A DNA stretch of 63,546 nucleotides from Pedobacter sp. ASV19. Lineage in GTDB: Bacteria > Bacteroidota > Bacteroidia > Sphingobacteriales > Sphingobacteriaceae. Each line of letters begins with the position of its first letter. Positions within the stretch are counted from its first letter, which is position 1. The position numbers and the translations under genes were made by a program. The notes under the pieces were generated by a model. It was not told the origin of the DNA. It ran no database searches and saw only the letters and a list, made by a program, of their open reading frames with translations. The DNA is taken from the NCBI RefSeq assembly GCF_016429005.1, contig NZ_JAELTV010000001.1:1-63546 (forward strand), in the 5' to 3' direction. Shown in pieces: positions 55,038 through 63,425 of the stretch.

Positions 55038-55922
55038 TTGGCAAAATCTAACATATTATTTATTATCAACCCAATTTCCGGGGGGAAGGACAAATTAAAG
55101 ATTCCGGCACTTATAGACGCTAATCTGGACCGTTCCAGGTTTAATCCGAACTATAGTGTAACAGAGTATGTTGGCCATGCTGCGGAAATTGCAGAAGAGG
55201 CAGCCAATAAGAATTTTGACATTATTGTTGCAGTAGGCGGAGATGGTACGATCAATGAGATCGGTTCCAAGGTGCTTCTTCAGAATAAGGTGCTTGGCAT
55301 CATTCCTTTTGGTTCGGGTAACGGACTGGCCAGGTTTCTGAAAATTCCAATGAATCCTAAGAAGGCCATACAGGTGATCAATAACCTGCATATTAAACAG
55401 ATTGACACAGCCACGTTTAATGATAAGGTCTATTTTAACATGGCCGGGATGGGTTTTGATGCCCATATCAGTTCTGTTTTTGCGGGAAACAAGAAAAGAG
55501 GTTTTTCAGGTTATTTGAAAGTGGGCTTAAAAGAGATGCTGGATTATAAGCCGGAAACCTATACCATCGTAATTGATGGTAAATCCTATACCCGGAAAGC
55601 TTTTGTGGTGAGTATCGCAAACTCGTCCCAGTATGGAAATAATGCGCATATCTCTCCCCTGGCTTCGGTAAGTGATGGTTTGCTTGATGTATGTGTGGTG
55701 AAGAATTTCCCGCTTTATCGTTTGCCTGTCCTGGGGTACTATATGATGACAGGCAATACGCATAAATCAGATATGGTGGAGATCATCACAGGGAAAGAGA
55801 TTCACATCAGCCGTCCAAAAGAAGGGGCCATTCATATAGATGGAGAGCCTTTCTTTATGGGAACTGAAATAGATATTTCCATTAATCCCTTATCCTTAAA
55901 TATTATTGTACCTGCAGAATAA
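55038..55922 (+). CDS. Diacylglycerol kinase-family lipid kinase
   Basis: A 294-residue protein of the DagK/YegS/BmrU family. The N-terminal NPISGG motif and the nucleotide-binding GGDGT (67-71) with PFGSGNGLAR are diagnostic. It is likely to phosphorylate diacylglycerol or a related lipid at the inner face of the membrane. There is no ATG near the N-terminus: the first residues MAKSNILFIINPISGG require the TTG at 55038 as start. The gene is divergent from metK and is followed 19 bp later by an SUI1-family gene. Confidence 0.92.
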   Translation: MAKSNILFIINPISGGKDKLKIPALIDANLDRSRFNPNYSVTEYVGHAAEIAEEAANKNFDIIVAVGGDGTINEIGSKVLLQNKVLGIIPFGSGNGLARFLKIPMNPKKAIQVINNLHIKQIDTATFNDKVYFNMAGMGFDAHISSVFAGNKKRGFSGYLKVGLKEMLDYKPETYTIVIDGKSYTRKAFVVSIANSSQYGNNAHISPLASVSDGLLDVCVVKNFPLYRLPVLGYYMMTGNTHKSDMVEIITGKEIHISRPKEGAIHIDGEPFFMGTEIDISINPLSLNIIVPAE

Positions 55923-55941
55923 AGATTTAGAAACTAAAGCA

Positions 55942-56292
55942 ATGAAGACGAAGAAGAAGGTATTGAATGATTTTGGCGGGATCATGTATTCTACAGATCC
56001 TTCATTTACTTATCCACAGGAAGAGGCTGCCGAAGAAAGTATAGCCAATAACCAACAGGACTTAAGGGTGATGCTGGACCGGAAAAACAGGGGTGGCAAA
56101 GCCGTTACACTGGTTACCGGTTTTGTTGGACCGGAGGAAGATCTGGAAAAACTGACGAAGACGCTTAAAACAAAATGTGGGGTAGGAGGGGCTTGTAAAG
56201 ACGGTGAAATCCTGATCCAGGGCGACTTCAGGGATAAGGTGCTGGCACTGTTGCAGAAAGAGGGTTTTAAAGTGAAGAAAGCCGGAGGCTAA
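55942..56292 (+). CDS. SUI1/eIF1-family translation factor (YciH-like)
   Basis: A 116-residue protein with the SUI1 fold motifs RKNRGGKAVTLVTGF, LKTKCGVGGACKDGEI and GDFRDKVLALLQKEGF. Bacterial members influence start-site choice in translation initiation. I chose ATG 55942 (MKTKKKVLNDFGG); the upstream open frame overlaps the lipid kinase gene. It probably shares a transcript with that gene. Confidence 0.92.
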   Translation: MKTKKKVLNDFGGIMYSTDPSFTYPQEEAAEESIANNQQDLRVMLDRKNRGGKAVTLVTGFVGPEEDLEKLTKTLKTKCGVGGACKDGEILIQGDFRDKVLALLQKEGFKVKKAGG

Positions 56293-56407
56293 AATCGCCT
56301 TATTTCTTTTTTAAAATACTGTTTTACAGTGTTTTAATTGTTAGTGTAAGGGAGACAATAAGTAAAATTTTTCCTGAAAAATGGTTCTTATTCCCTTTTT
56401 ATCTATA

Positions 56408-56415
56408 TAACTTTG
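56408..56415 (+). promoter_or_regulatory. Candidate -7 promoter box for pckA
   Basis: TAACTTTG matches TAnnTTTG and lies 20 bp before the pckA start, giving a very short leader. No good TTG is present at the -33 distance, so support is partial. Confidence 0.4.
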
Positions 56416-56435
56416 CCGGACTAACTTATTTATTT

Positions 56436-58043
56436 ATGAGCAAAGTTATTTTGCAAAAGCCGGACTTAAGCTACCTGAACCTAAGTTCCGAGAATGCTTT
56501 TTACCAGCTGGAGGTAGCAGAATTGGTGGAAGAGGCCTTGAAAAACGGCGAGGGAACGCTTGCCGACAGCGGTGCCCTGGCCATTGACACCGGAAAATTC
56601 ACCGGACGTTCTCCTAAAGACAGATTTATTGTTTGTGACGATGTAACCAGGAATGCTGTTTTTTGGGGTGACATCAATATTGAATTTAGTGAGGAGAAAT
56701 TTGATGCCTTATATAATAAGGTAACAAACTATTTGAAGCAGCAGCAGCAGGTTTACGTAAGGGATGCCTATGCCTGTGCAAACGAAGAATTCAAAACGAC
56801 GATTCGTGTGGTGACTGAAAAGGCCTTCCAGAGCCTGTTTGCCAATAATCTTTTTTTGAGAATGGAAAAAGAAGATTTAGGGATTCAGCCGGAGTGGACC
56901 ATTATTGCAGCACCTGGTTTTCTTGCAGATCCGCAGGTGGACGGAACCAGACAGTCTAATTTCTCTATCTTAAATTTTACAAAGAAGGTTATCCTGATCG
57001 GGGGAACCGCTTATACCGGTGAAATTAAGAAAGGGATTTTCTCTGTACTGAACTTTATTCTGCCTGAACAAAGAAAGACCTTATCTATGCACTGCTCTGC
57101 AAATGTGGGAGAAGATGGCGATACGGCGATATTTTTTGGCCTTTCAGGGACTGGAAAAACAACCTTGTCTGCAGATCCGAAAAGGGGACTGATTGGAGAT
57201 GACGAACATGGATGGGGAAATGGAACTGTTTTCAACTTTGAGGGTGGCTGCTATGCGAAATGCGTAGATCTTACTGCAGAAAACGAGCCGCAGATCTATC
57301 ATGCGATCCGTTTTGGCGCTTTACTGGAGAATACCAATTATTTTCCAGGTACCAGAAATGTAGATTTTTCCAATATTGATAAAACAGAGAATACCCGGGT
57401 AGCGTACCCGATTGATTACATTGATAATGCGGTTATTCCCTCAATGGCTGGTGTTCCGAAGAATATTTTCTTTTTGACAGCGGATGCTTTTGGGGTGTTG
57501 CCACCAATCTCGAAACTGAATCCCGGACAGGCGATGTTCCATTTCATTTCTGGCTATACAGCAAAAGTTGCAGGTACAGAAGCGGGGATTACAGAGCCTC
57601 AGGTTACTTTTTCAGCCTGTTTCGGCAAGGCATTCCTGCCATTGCACCCTACGCGTTATGCGGAATTGCTGGGTGAAAAGATGAAACAACACCAGGTAAA
57701 TGTCTGGCTGGTGAATACAGGCTGGAGCGGTGGCTGCTATGGTGTGGGTAAAAGAATGAAACTGGCTTATACCCGTGCAATGATTACTGCTGCTTTAAAA
57801 GGGCAGCTGGAAGAAGTTGAATTTTCTGAACATCCCGTTTTTGGATTGAACATGCCGGTGAGTTGTCCTGATGTTCCGGCTGAAATTCTGAACCCCAGAA
57901 ACACCTGGAGTAATACTCATAATTACGATATAAAAGCCAATGAACTGGCGGCTGCATTCATCCAGAATTTTAAGCAGTTTGAAGCTTACGCCAACGAAGA
58001 AATGCGTAGTTCACTACCAAAAATCACCGAAATCACGGTTTAA
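56436..58043 (+). CDS. pckA: Phosphoenolpyruvate carboxykinase (ATP)
   Basis: A 535-residue cytoplasmic enzyme that converts oxaloacetate and ATP to phosphoenolpyruvate, the entry step of gluconeogenesis. The substrate-binding region GALAIDTGKFTGRSPKDRFIV is N-terminal, the phosphate-binding loop GLSGTGKTTL is at 235-244, the metal-binding IGDDEHGWG follows, and CYAKCVDLTAENEP and the NTGWSGGCYGVGKRM segment are typical of the ATP-dependent class. Length fits the family (about 530-540). It stands alone, between a promoter candidate and a strong terminator at 58100. Confidence 0.98.
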   Translation: MSKVILQKPDLSYLNLSSENAFYQLEVAELVEEALKNGEGTLADSGALAIDTGKFTGRSPKDRFIVCDDVTRNAVFWGDINIEFSEEKFDALYNKVTNYLKQQQQVYVRDAYACANEEFKTTIRVVTEKAFQSLFANNLFLRMEKEDLGIQPEWTIIAAPGFLADPQVDGTRQSNFSILNFTKKVILIGGTAYTGEIKKGIFSVLNFILPEQRKTLSMHCSANVGEDGDTAIFFGLSGTGKTTLSADPKRGLIGDDEHGWGNGTVFNFEGGCYAKCVDLTAENEPQIYHAIRFGALLENTNYFPGTRNVDFSNIDKTENTRVAYPIDYIDNAVIPSMAGVPKNIFFLTADAFGVLPPISKLNPGQAMFHFISGYTAKVAGTEAGITEPQVTFSACFGKAFLPLHPTRYAELLGEKMKQHQVNVWLVNTGWSGGCYGVGKRMKLAYTRAMITAALKGQLEEVEFSEHPVFGLNMPVSCPDVPAEILNPRNTWSNTHNYDIKANELAAAFIQNFKQFEAYANEEMRSSLPKITEITV

Positions 58044-58099
58044 AGCATTTTTTTTAGTTAAAAATTTGCATTTAATTTTTTTTTTAGTTTTAATTGTGA

Positions 58100-58132
58100 A
58101 AGATTGTCTCCTAATAGGGGACAATCTTTTTT
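58100..58132 (+). terminator. pckA terminator
   Basis: AAGATTGTCTCC (58100-58111) pairs with GGGGACAATCTT (58117-58128), one G-U pair included, around a TAATA loop, followed by a T run. It lies 57 bp after the pckA stop. Confidence 0.92.
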
Positions 58133-58209
58133 AATATATGCTTCTGTTAAGGGGAAAATGCACAGTGTGGCGAATTAATAATTTAATGTTAAATTAAGAT
58201 TCAAAGTTA

Positions 58210-58217
58210 TAAGTTTG
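58210..58217 (+). promoter_or_regulatory. Candidate promoter box upstream of the exbB-exbD-tonB operon
   Basis: TAAGTTTG fits TAnnTTTG and would give a leader of about 95 nt before the ATG at 58317. A second candidate, TATATTAG near 58231, has TTTG 17 nt upstream but a poorer -7. Which one is used cannot be decided from sequence. Confidence 0.35.
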
Positions 58218-58316
58218 CTGCTACAACAATTGTGTATATTAGCCGTTGTGTGTATTAAGAGAAATTATCTAATTTTTAAAAAAACAAAGTACTAAGAACT
58301 AAAAAACTAACAAAAA

Positions 58317-59144
58317 ATGGCAAACGCACCAAAACCAACAACAGTTACAAAAGAAAGCTCGTCAGCTTCTAATTTATTCGCTACTCTGGTAATTCCTATC
58401 TGTATTATCATCGGGATATGTCTTTACAAATTTGTATTAGGTGATCCAAACAACTTTATCGACAACAATCCTGAAATGGGCCCTAAAGTAGGTAACTATG
58501 CTGGTATGGCTTACAAAGGGGGAGTTATCGTTCCGATTCTAATGGGTATGCTTTTAATGGTATTTGTATTCTCAGTTGAACGTTTTATCGTAATCGGCAA
58601 AGCAACCGGATCAGGTAGTCTGGACGCTTTCGTTAAAAAAATCCAAGGCCTTTTGAGCAACAACAACATCGAAGCTGCTATGGCTGAGTGTGACAAACAA
58701 AAAGGTTCTGTTGCCAATGTAATCAAATCCGGTTTGAAAAAATACCGTGAAATGGAAGTTGAAGCAAACATGGATACTGATCAGAAATGTTTAGCCATTC
58801 AGAAAGACATCGAAGAAGCAACTACTTTAGAGATGCCAATGTTAGAGCAAAACTTAACTGTAGTAGCTACTTTAGTTTCTGTAGGTACATTAACAGGTCT
58901 GTTAGGTACAGTAACAGGTATGATCAAGGCCTTCGGTGGTTTGGCTACATCTGGAGCTCCTGACCAGGCTGCGTTAGCAAGTGGTATCTCTGAGGCCCTT
59001 ATCAACACGGCTACAGGTATCTGTACTTCTACTATCGCGATCATCATGTATAACATCTTAACTTCTAAAATTGATAAATTGACTTATGCAATTGATGAAG
59101 CAGGTTTTAGCATCATCCAAACTTATGCTTCTACGCATAAATAA
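58317..59144 (+). CDS. MotA/TolQ/ExbB proton channel family protein
   Basis: A 275-residue inner-membrane proton channel subunit that, with ExbD and TonB, energises TonB-dependent receptors. There are membrane segments near residues 22-42 (FATLVIPICIIIGICLYKF), 72-92 (VIVPILMGMLLMVFVFSVE), and two in the C-terminal half (LTVVATLVSVGTLTGLLGTV and ALINTATGICTSTIAIIMYN), the last pair being the conserved channel helices of the family. The first helix is an addition seen in Bacteroidota members. It heads an operon with two exbD genes and tonB. Confidence 0.95.
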   Translation: MANAPKPTTVTKESSSASNLFATLVIPICIIIGICLYKFVLGDPNNFIDNNPEMGPKVGNYAGMAYKGGVIVPILMGMLLMVFVFSVERFIVIGKATGSGSLDAFVKKIQGLLSNNNIEAAMAECDKQKGSVANVIKSGLKKYREMEVEANMDTDQKCLAIQKDIEEATTLEMPMLEQNLTVVATLVSVGTLTGLLGTVTGMIKAFGGLATSGAPDQAALASGISEALINTATGICTSTIAIIMYNILTSKIDKLTYAIDEAGFSIIQTYASTHK

Positions 59145-59231
59145 GAAATAATGAATTTTTTTTTTACCGGCTTTATGGAAAACCGGAAGAATTAACATCA
59201 TTAGTATAAAACATAAGTAATTTAAATAATT

Positions 59232-59849
59232 ATGCCAAGAGCAAAGGTTAAAAGAAAGAGTACTTCGATTGATATGACCGCCATGTGCGACGTAGCTTTC
59301 CTGTTGCTTACTTTCTTTATATTAACAGCAACTGCACGCCAGCCTGATCCTTTGGATATCAAACTTCCTTCATCGAGCTATAAGATCCCGGTGCCTGATG
59401 TTGATATCGCGAAGCTGACCATCGGCCACGGAAAAGTGTTTTACGAGGTTGCAGGGAAAGACGTTAAAATGGCGACTTTGGATAAAATGGCTGAGCAATA
59501 CAAAGTGAGCTTTACTCCTCAGGAGAGAGAACGCTTTGGGGTAATCCAGTCATTCGGTGTACCGATGCAAAGTTTAAAAGCATTCATCAATTTACCTGAT
59601 GAGGCTGCGAGAACTAAATCTGGATTACAGATCGGTATCCCTACAGATTCACTGGATAATCAATTGTCTGCCTGGTTACTGAATTCGCGTAAAGCTGTTG
59701 CAGAATTGCATTCTACCGCAATGCGTGTAAGTATCAAAGGTGATGCAAAAGAAGAATATCCTGTGGTTAAGAAAATCGTTGATATTCTTCAAAAACAAAA
59801 AATTAACAAATTTAGTTTAATTACAACTGCCGCAGGCGGTGCTAAATAA
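59232..59849 (+). CDS. ExbD/TolR-family biopolymer transport protein (first)
   Basis: A 205-residue protein with a short basic cytoplasmic N-terminus, one membrane helix carrying the key aspartate (IDMTAMCDVAFLLLTFFIL) and a long periplasmic domain. It works with the ExbB subunit 87 bp upstream to convert proton flow into TonB motion. Its periplasmic part is longer than that of the second ExbD. Bacteroidota often encode two ExbD proteins per operon, as here. Confidence 0.94.
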   Translation: MPRAKVKRKSTSIDMTAMCDVAFLLLTFFILTATARQPDPLDIKLPSSSYKIPVPDVDIAKLTIGHGKVFYEVAGKDVKMATLDKMAEQYKVSFTPQERERFGVIQSFGVPMQSLKAFINLPDEAARTKSGLQIGIPTDSLDNQLSAWLLNSRKAVAELHSTAMRVSIKGDAKEEYPVVKKIVDILQKQKINKFSLITTAAGGAK

Positions 59850-59858
59850 AGATAGACA

Positions 59859-60410
59859 ATGGCAGAATTAGATACCTCCAGCGGGGGCGGTAAAAAAGGA
59901 GGCGGTAAGGTCAGAACCAAGAAAGCGAATACCAAAGTAGATTTAACTGCGATGGTGGATTTAGCCTTCCTTCTGATTACCTTCTTCATGCTTACCACTT
60001 CCCTTTCGAAGCCAATTGCAATGGACATTGCAAAGCCGGATAAGGATGTTAAGGATGAGAACAGGCTTGAACTGCGTGCATCTCAAACCATGACTATCCT
60101 TTTAGGTAAAAACAATAAAGTGGCCTGGTATATGGGTGAAGCTGGAAAAAGCCAGCCTAATATCGAGGGATTTGGTGAAATCAGGAAATCAATACTTGAG
60201 AATAAAAAGAAAGTAGCTGATTTGAACAATAATGATCCTAAGAAAACACTGGTTGTTGTAATTAAACCTACATCAGGTGCAAGTTATGAGAACTTTGTGA
60301 ACATTATGGATGAGTTAAACATCACCAAAATCACGGCTGCGCCGGCGATTGATGATGAGAACATCACTGATGCAGAAAAAGATTTCATGAAGAAAAATGG
60401 AATTTTATAA
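59859..60410 (+). CDS. ExbD/TolR-family biopolymer transport protein (second)
   Basis: A 183-residue protein starting with a glycine- and lysine-rich cytoplasmic tail, then the helix VDLTAMVDLAFLLITFFML with its aspartate, and a periplasmic domain ending in a segment with VVVIKPTSGASYENFV. It begins 9 bp after the first exbD. The miniature ExbD at 52974 is clearly derived from this type of gene, lacking residues about 52-130. Confidence 0.94.
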   Translation: MAELDTSSGGGKKGGGKVRTKKANTKVDLTAMVDLAFLLITFFMLTTSLSKPIAMDIAKPDKDVKDENRLELRASQTMTILLGKNNKVAWYMGEAGKSQPNIEGFGEIRKSILENKKKVADLNNNDPKKTLVVVIKPTSGASYENFVNIMDELNITKITAAPAIDDENITDAEKDFMKKNGIL

Positions 60411-60439
60411 TATAATTTTAACATTAAAACATTAAAGCA

Positions 60440-61264
60440 ATGTTAGGTTCTAAAATAGATTTATTCAGGAAGGAATGGCTTGATGTTGTTTTTGATCAGA
60501 AAAACAAAAGTTACGGGGCTTACGAGCTTCGTACCAGAAACTCTGCAAACACAACAAAATCGCTATTCTACGCATCAGCAGTGTTTATCCTGCTGTTCAT
60601 CTCGCCTAAGATCATCAGTATGATCAAAGGTGCGTTGCCTGAGGAAGAGGTTGTTAAACAAGTAGAGGTTACTGTTGCTCCACCACCACCGGTGAACCCG
60701 GATACCCCTCCGCCACCACCGGTTGAGCCTCCGCCGCCAAAACAGGATCAGGTTAAGTTTCCTCCTCCTATCGTTAAGCCGGATAACTTGGTGCGTGATG
60801 AAGAGCCACCTCAAATTGAAGATTTGAAAAAAGCAGATCCGGGACAGAAAACAATTGCGGGTGATCCGGATGCGGATATCGTAGTTGCTGCACCTGTTGG
60901 AAATGGCCCTAAACAGGCTGCTGTAGTAGAAGATACTAAAGTTTATGACTTCGTAAGTATCGAAACTCAGCCAAGTTTCCCTGGAGGTATGGAGAAATTT
61001 TATGCTTATCTGCATAAAACAGTAAAATATCCTCCAATGGCTGCTGAAAACAACATTCAGGGTAAAGTATTCTTATCTTTCGTTGTGGAGAAAAATGGTG
61101 AATTAACAGACATCAAAGTAGACCGTAAATTAGGCGGTGGTACAGATGAGGAAGCTGTAAGGGTATTAAAAGCCAGCCCGCGCTGGACTCCAGGTATCCA
61201 AAACGGTAAACCGGTACGTGTTAAATACAACATTCCAATCAGCTTTACTTTATCAGGTCAATAA
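60440..61264 (+). CDS. TonB-family energy transducer
   Basis: A 274-residue protein. The N-terminus has the Bacteroidota TonB motif FDQKNKSYGAYELR, then one membrane helix (about 38-58), a proline-rich periplasmic spacer (repeated PPPPV and PPPPKQ, about 75-115) and a C-terminal TonB domain (FPGGMEKFYAYLHKTVKYP through WTPGIQNGKPVRVKYNIP). It carries energy from ExbB/ExbD to SusC-type receptors such as those at 16804 and 47010. It follows the second exbD by 29 bp. Confidence 0.95.
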   Translation: MLGSKIDLFRKEWLDVVFDQKNKSYGAYELRTRNSANTTKSLFYASAVFILLFISPKIISMIKGALPEEEVVKQVEVTVAPPPPVNPDTPPPPPVEPPPPKQDQVKFPPPIVKPDNLVRDEEPPQIEDLKKADPGQKTIAGDPDADIVVAAPVGNGPKQAAVVEDTKVYDFVSIETQPSFPGGMEKFYAYLHKTVKYPPMAAENNIQGKVFLSFVVEKNGELTDIKVDRKLGGGTDEEAVRVLKASPRWTPGIQNGKPVRVKYNIPISFTLSGQ

Positions 61265-61273
61265 GATTAATAC

Positions 61274-61504
61274 ATGATTGACTTCAATTTTTTTAAGCAG
61301 AAATCGCCTCAACAGCGATTTCTGCTTATTTTAGGGCTAGTTATGCTCTTGTTTTATATGGCTTTGGGAACATTGCTAATTTTTTGGAAGGAGATTCCAT
61401 TTGATATCACGCCAACGTACAGAATCCTGTTTGGTGTTTTACTTATCGTTTATGCCCTGATCCGGTTTTACCGGTTAATTAATCAAAAAGATCAGTCGGA
61501 ATGA
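61274..61504 (+). CDS. Small two-helix membrane protein
   Basis: A 76-residue protein with two hydrophobic segments (RFLLILGLVMLLFYMALGTL and YRILFGVLLIVYALIRFY) separated by a short loop. It begins 9 bp after tonB and overlaps the next gene by 4 bp (ATGA), so translation is coupled. I do not know its function; its place suggests a link to the TonB complex or to the PstS-like protein. Confidence 0.75.
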   Translation: MIDFNFFKQKSPQQRFLLILGLVMLLFYMALGTLLIFWKEIPFDITPTYRILFGVLLIVYALIRFYRLINQKDQSE

Positions 61505-62406
61505 GATATTTGAGCTTTATATTTGTATTGCTGGTTGTTTTTTCTTCTTGCAAAAGCAAAAAGGCAAAGGAGGGACAATCGGAAGAATCCAGGACTTCAG
61601 GCTATGCTAAGTTGCTGGTAGATGAGTCTTTTCATAACATTGTTGATGACCAGATTGAAGTTTTCAATTCTGATTATCCGGATGCGCATTTTACGGTGAT
61701 TACCGGAAATGAGAATAAAATATTCCCAACCTTTTTAAATGACAGTGTCCGGGTGATGATTTCTTCCCGAATGCTGACCCCGGAAGAAGAAAAAGCTTAC
61801 AGCAGGAGAAGTATTCCGGTATTTACTTCCAGGTTTGCTATTGATGGGATTGCTTTGATTACAGCGGCGGATAACCAGGATACCACCATTACGGCTGATG
61901 AGGTGATTTCCATTATGAAGGGAACGTCATCTTCAGATAAAAGCCTGGTGTTTGATAATGCATATTCAAGCACCTTAAGATATTTTAAAGACCTGGCACA
62001 GGTAAAGGAACTGCCTAAAAAAGGGGTTTATACGTTAAGCAACAATAATGATGTGATTAAATATGTTTCTGAGCACAAAAACTATATTGGCGTGGTTGGC
62101 GTAAATTGGTTAATTAAAAAATACAGTGAAGGAGAAGAATATTCGGGGAAGGTAAAACTTATGGGTGTAAAAGCTGTTAAGGGTAAAAAAGGAGATGATG
62201 CGTTTTATAAACCTGTTCAGGACAATCTGATTAGTGGTATTTATCCTTTCCTGAGAAACATTTATATTATTAATGCGGAAGGTAAAGAAGGTTTAGGCAC
62301 AGGATTTGCAAACTGGTTAGTGAGCCAGCGCGGACAATTGATTGTTCTTAAATCGGGATTGGGTCCCCATAAAATTGTATCGAGGGATTTTAACTTGAAG
62401 AATTAA
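61501..62406 (+). CDS. PstS-like phosphate-type substrate-binding lipoprotein
   Basis: A 301-residue lipoprotein with lipobox FSSC (Cys17). The sequence resembles the PstS/PBP-like family (VDDQIEVFNSDYPDAHFTV, VMISSRMLTPEEEKAY, ALITAADNQDTTITADEVISIMKG, YPFLRNIYI). No Pst ABC genes are near, so phosphate uptake is not implied; its constant place behind tonB suggests another envelope role. It overlaps the small membrane protein gene by 4 bp. Confidence 0.8.
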   Translation: MRYLSFIFVLLVVFSSCKSKKAKEGQSEESRTSGYAKLLVDESFHNIVDDQIEVFNSDYPDAHFTVITGNENKIFPTFLNDSVRVMISSRMLTPEEEKAYSRRSIPVFTSRFAIDGIALITAADNQDTTITADEVISIMKGTSSSDKSLVFDNAYSSTLRYFKDLAQVKELPKKGVYTLSNNNDVIKYVSEHKNYIGVVGVNWLIKKYSEGEEYSGKVKLMGVKAVKGKKGDDAFYKPVQDNLISGIYPFLRNIYIINAEGKEGLGTGFANWLVSQRGQLIVLKSGLGPHKIVSRDFNLKN

Positions 62407-62466
62407 AACAAAATTATATATTTGGGAATACGAAGTGTCACCGCTTTTTATCCTCTCAAAACAAAC

Positions 62467-62578
62467 GAACCAATGAAACCTGCGAAGCAAGCTTCATTAC
62501 AATTAAAATTAAATTAGTAGAACCAATGAAACCTGCGAAGCAAGCTTCATTACAATTAAAATTAAATTAGTAGAACCA
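62467..62578 (+). repeat. Two tandem 53-bp repeats, each a 14-codon mini-ORF
   Basis: The 53-bp unit runs from 62467 to 62519 and again from 62520 to 62572, and a third partial copy (12 bp) leads into the next gene. Each full unit contains ATG (62473, 62526) followed by 14 codons (MKPAKQASLQLKLN) and TAG. The third ATG in exact register (62579) is the start of the TPR gene. Each unit includes the hairpin GAAGC-AA-GCTTC. Confidence 0.9.
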
Positions 62579-63425
62579 ATGAAAATGACAAAGAAAGCAA
62601 TAACCTTAGGTTTAGGTTTAGTAGTGATGGGTTCTGCCTCTTTTGCTCAGAGTTTAAATGATGCAAAGAAGGCGATAGATGCCGAACAGTACCAAAAAGC
62701 GACTTCGATGCTTAAAGCGCTCGTGAATTCTCAGGCCGGTAAAGGTGAAAATTACTACAGTCTGGGTGAAGTTTACCTGCGTACAGATTACGTGGATTCT
62801 GCAAGAGCCGTTTTTACAAAAGGCGTTACTGCTGATCCAAAGTATGCATTAAACTACATTGGTTTAGGTGAGGCTGACCTCGCTTCTAAAAATGCAGCCT
62901 CAGCAAAAACTAATTTTGATAAAGCCATCGAGGTTTCTTCAAAGAAAGACTACCTGCCATCGATGTATATTGGTAAAGCCTATACAGCAGCTGGTGATTA
63001 CACTTCAGCTCTTCCATATTTGCAGAAAGCTGATGAGCTGGACAAAGACGACAAAGATGCGGAAACTTTCATCGCATTGGGGGATTATTACGCAGCTCAG
63101 AAAAAGAACTCTGAAGCATTGCAAAATTATATGCGTGCTTTGAACATCAATGAGAATCTTTTGAGAGGAACGGTTCAGATTGGGCGTATGTACAAAGAAT
63201 CAAGAGCATTTCCTGAGTCTGAAGAGCGTTTAAAAGAAGCGATTACTAAAGACCCTAATTATGGTCCTGCTTACAGAGAGATCGCTGAGCTTTATATGCA
63301 GTGGGCTAACTTTGAGCCGCAGAACTTTGATGCAAAAGCAGCATTGGCTTTAGAGAACTACAGAAAATATCTTGACCTGACGGATAAATCATTCGAATCT
63401 AAATTGCGTTATGCACAGTTCTTAT
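62579..63425 (+). CDS. Tetratricopeptide repeat protein, truncated by contig chimera
   Basis: An exported protein with signal peptide MKMTKKAITLGLGLVVMG...SFAQ and at least six TPR-type helical pairs (for example YYSLGEVYLRTDYVDSARAVF, PSMYIGKAYTAAGDYTSALPYL, TFIALGDYYAAQKKNSEALQNY). TPR proteins act as scaffolds; in this neighbourhood it could assist envelope complexes. The reading frame stays convincing to LRYAQFL (about 63425). After that the frame gives low-quality sequence (CGTGSSGKKGV...) ending in a stop at 63532, and another frame encodes Ku-like sequence, so the true C-terminus is missing. Confidence 0.85.
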
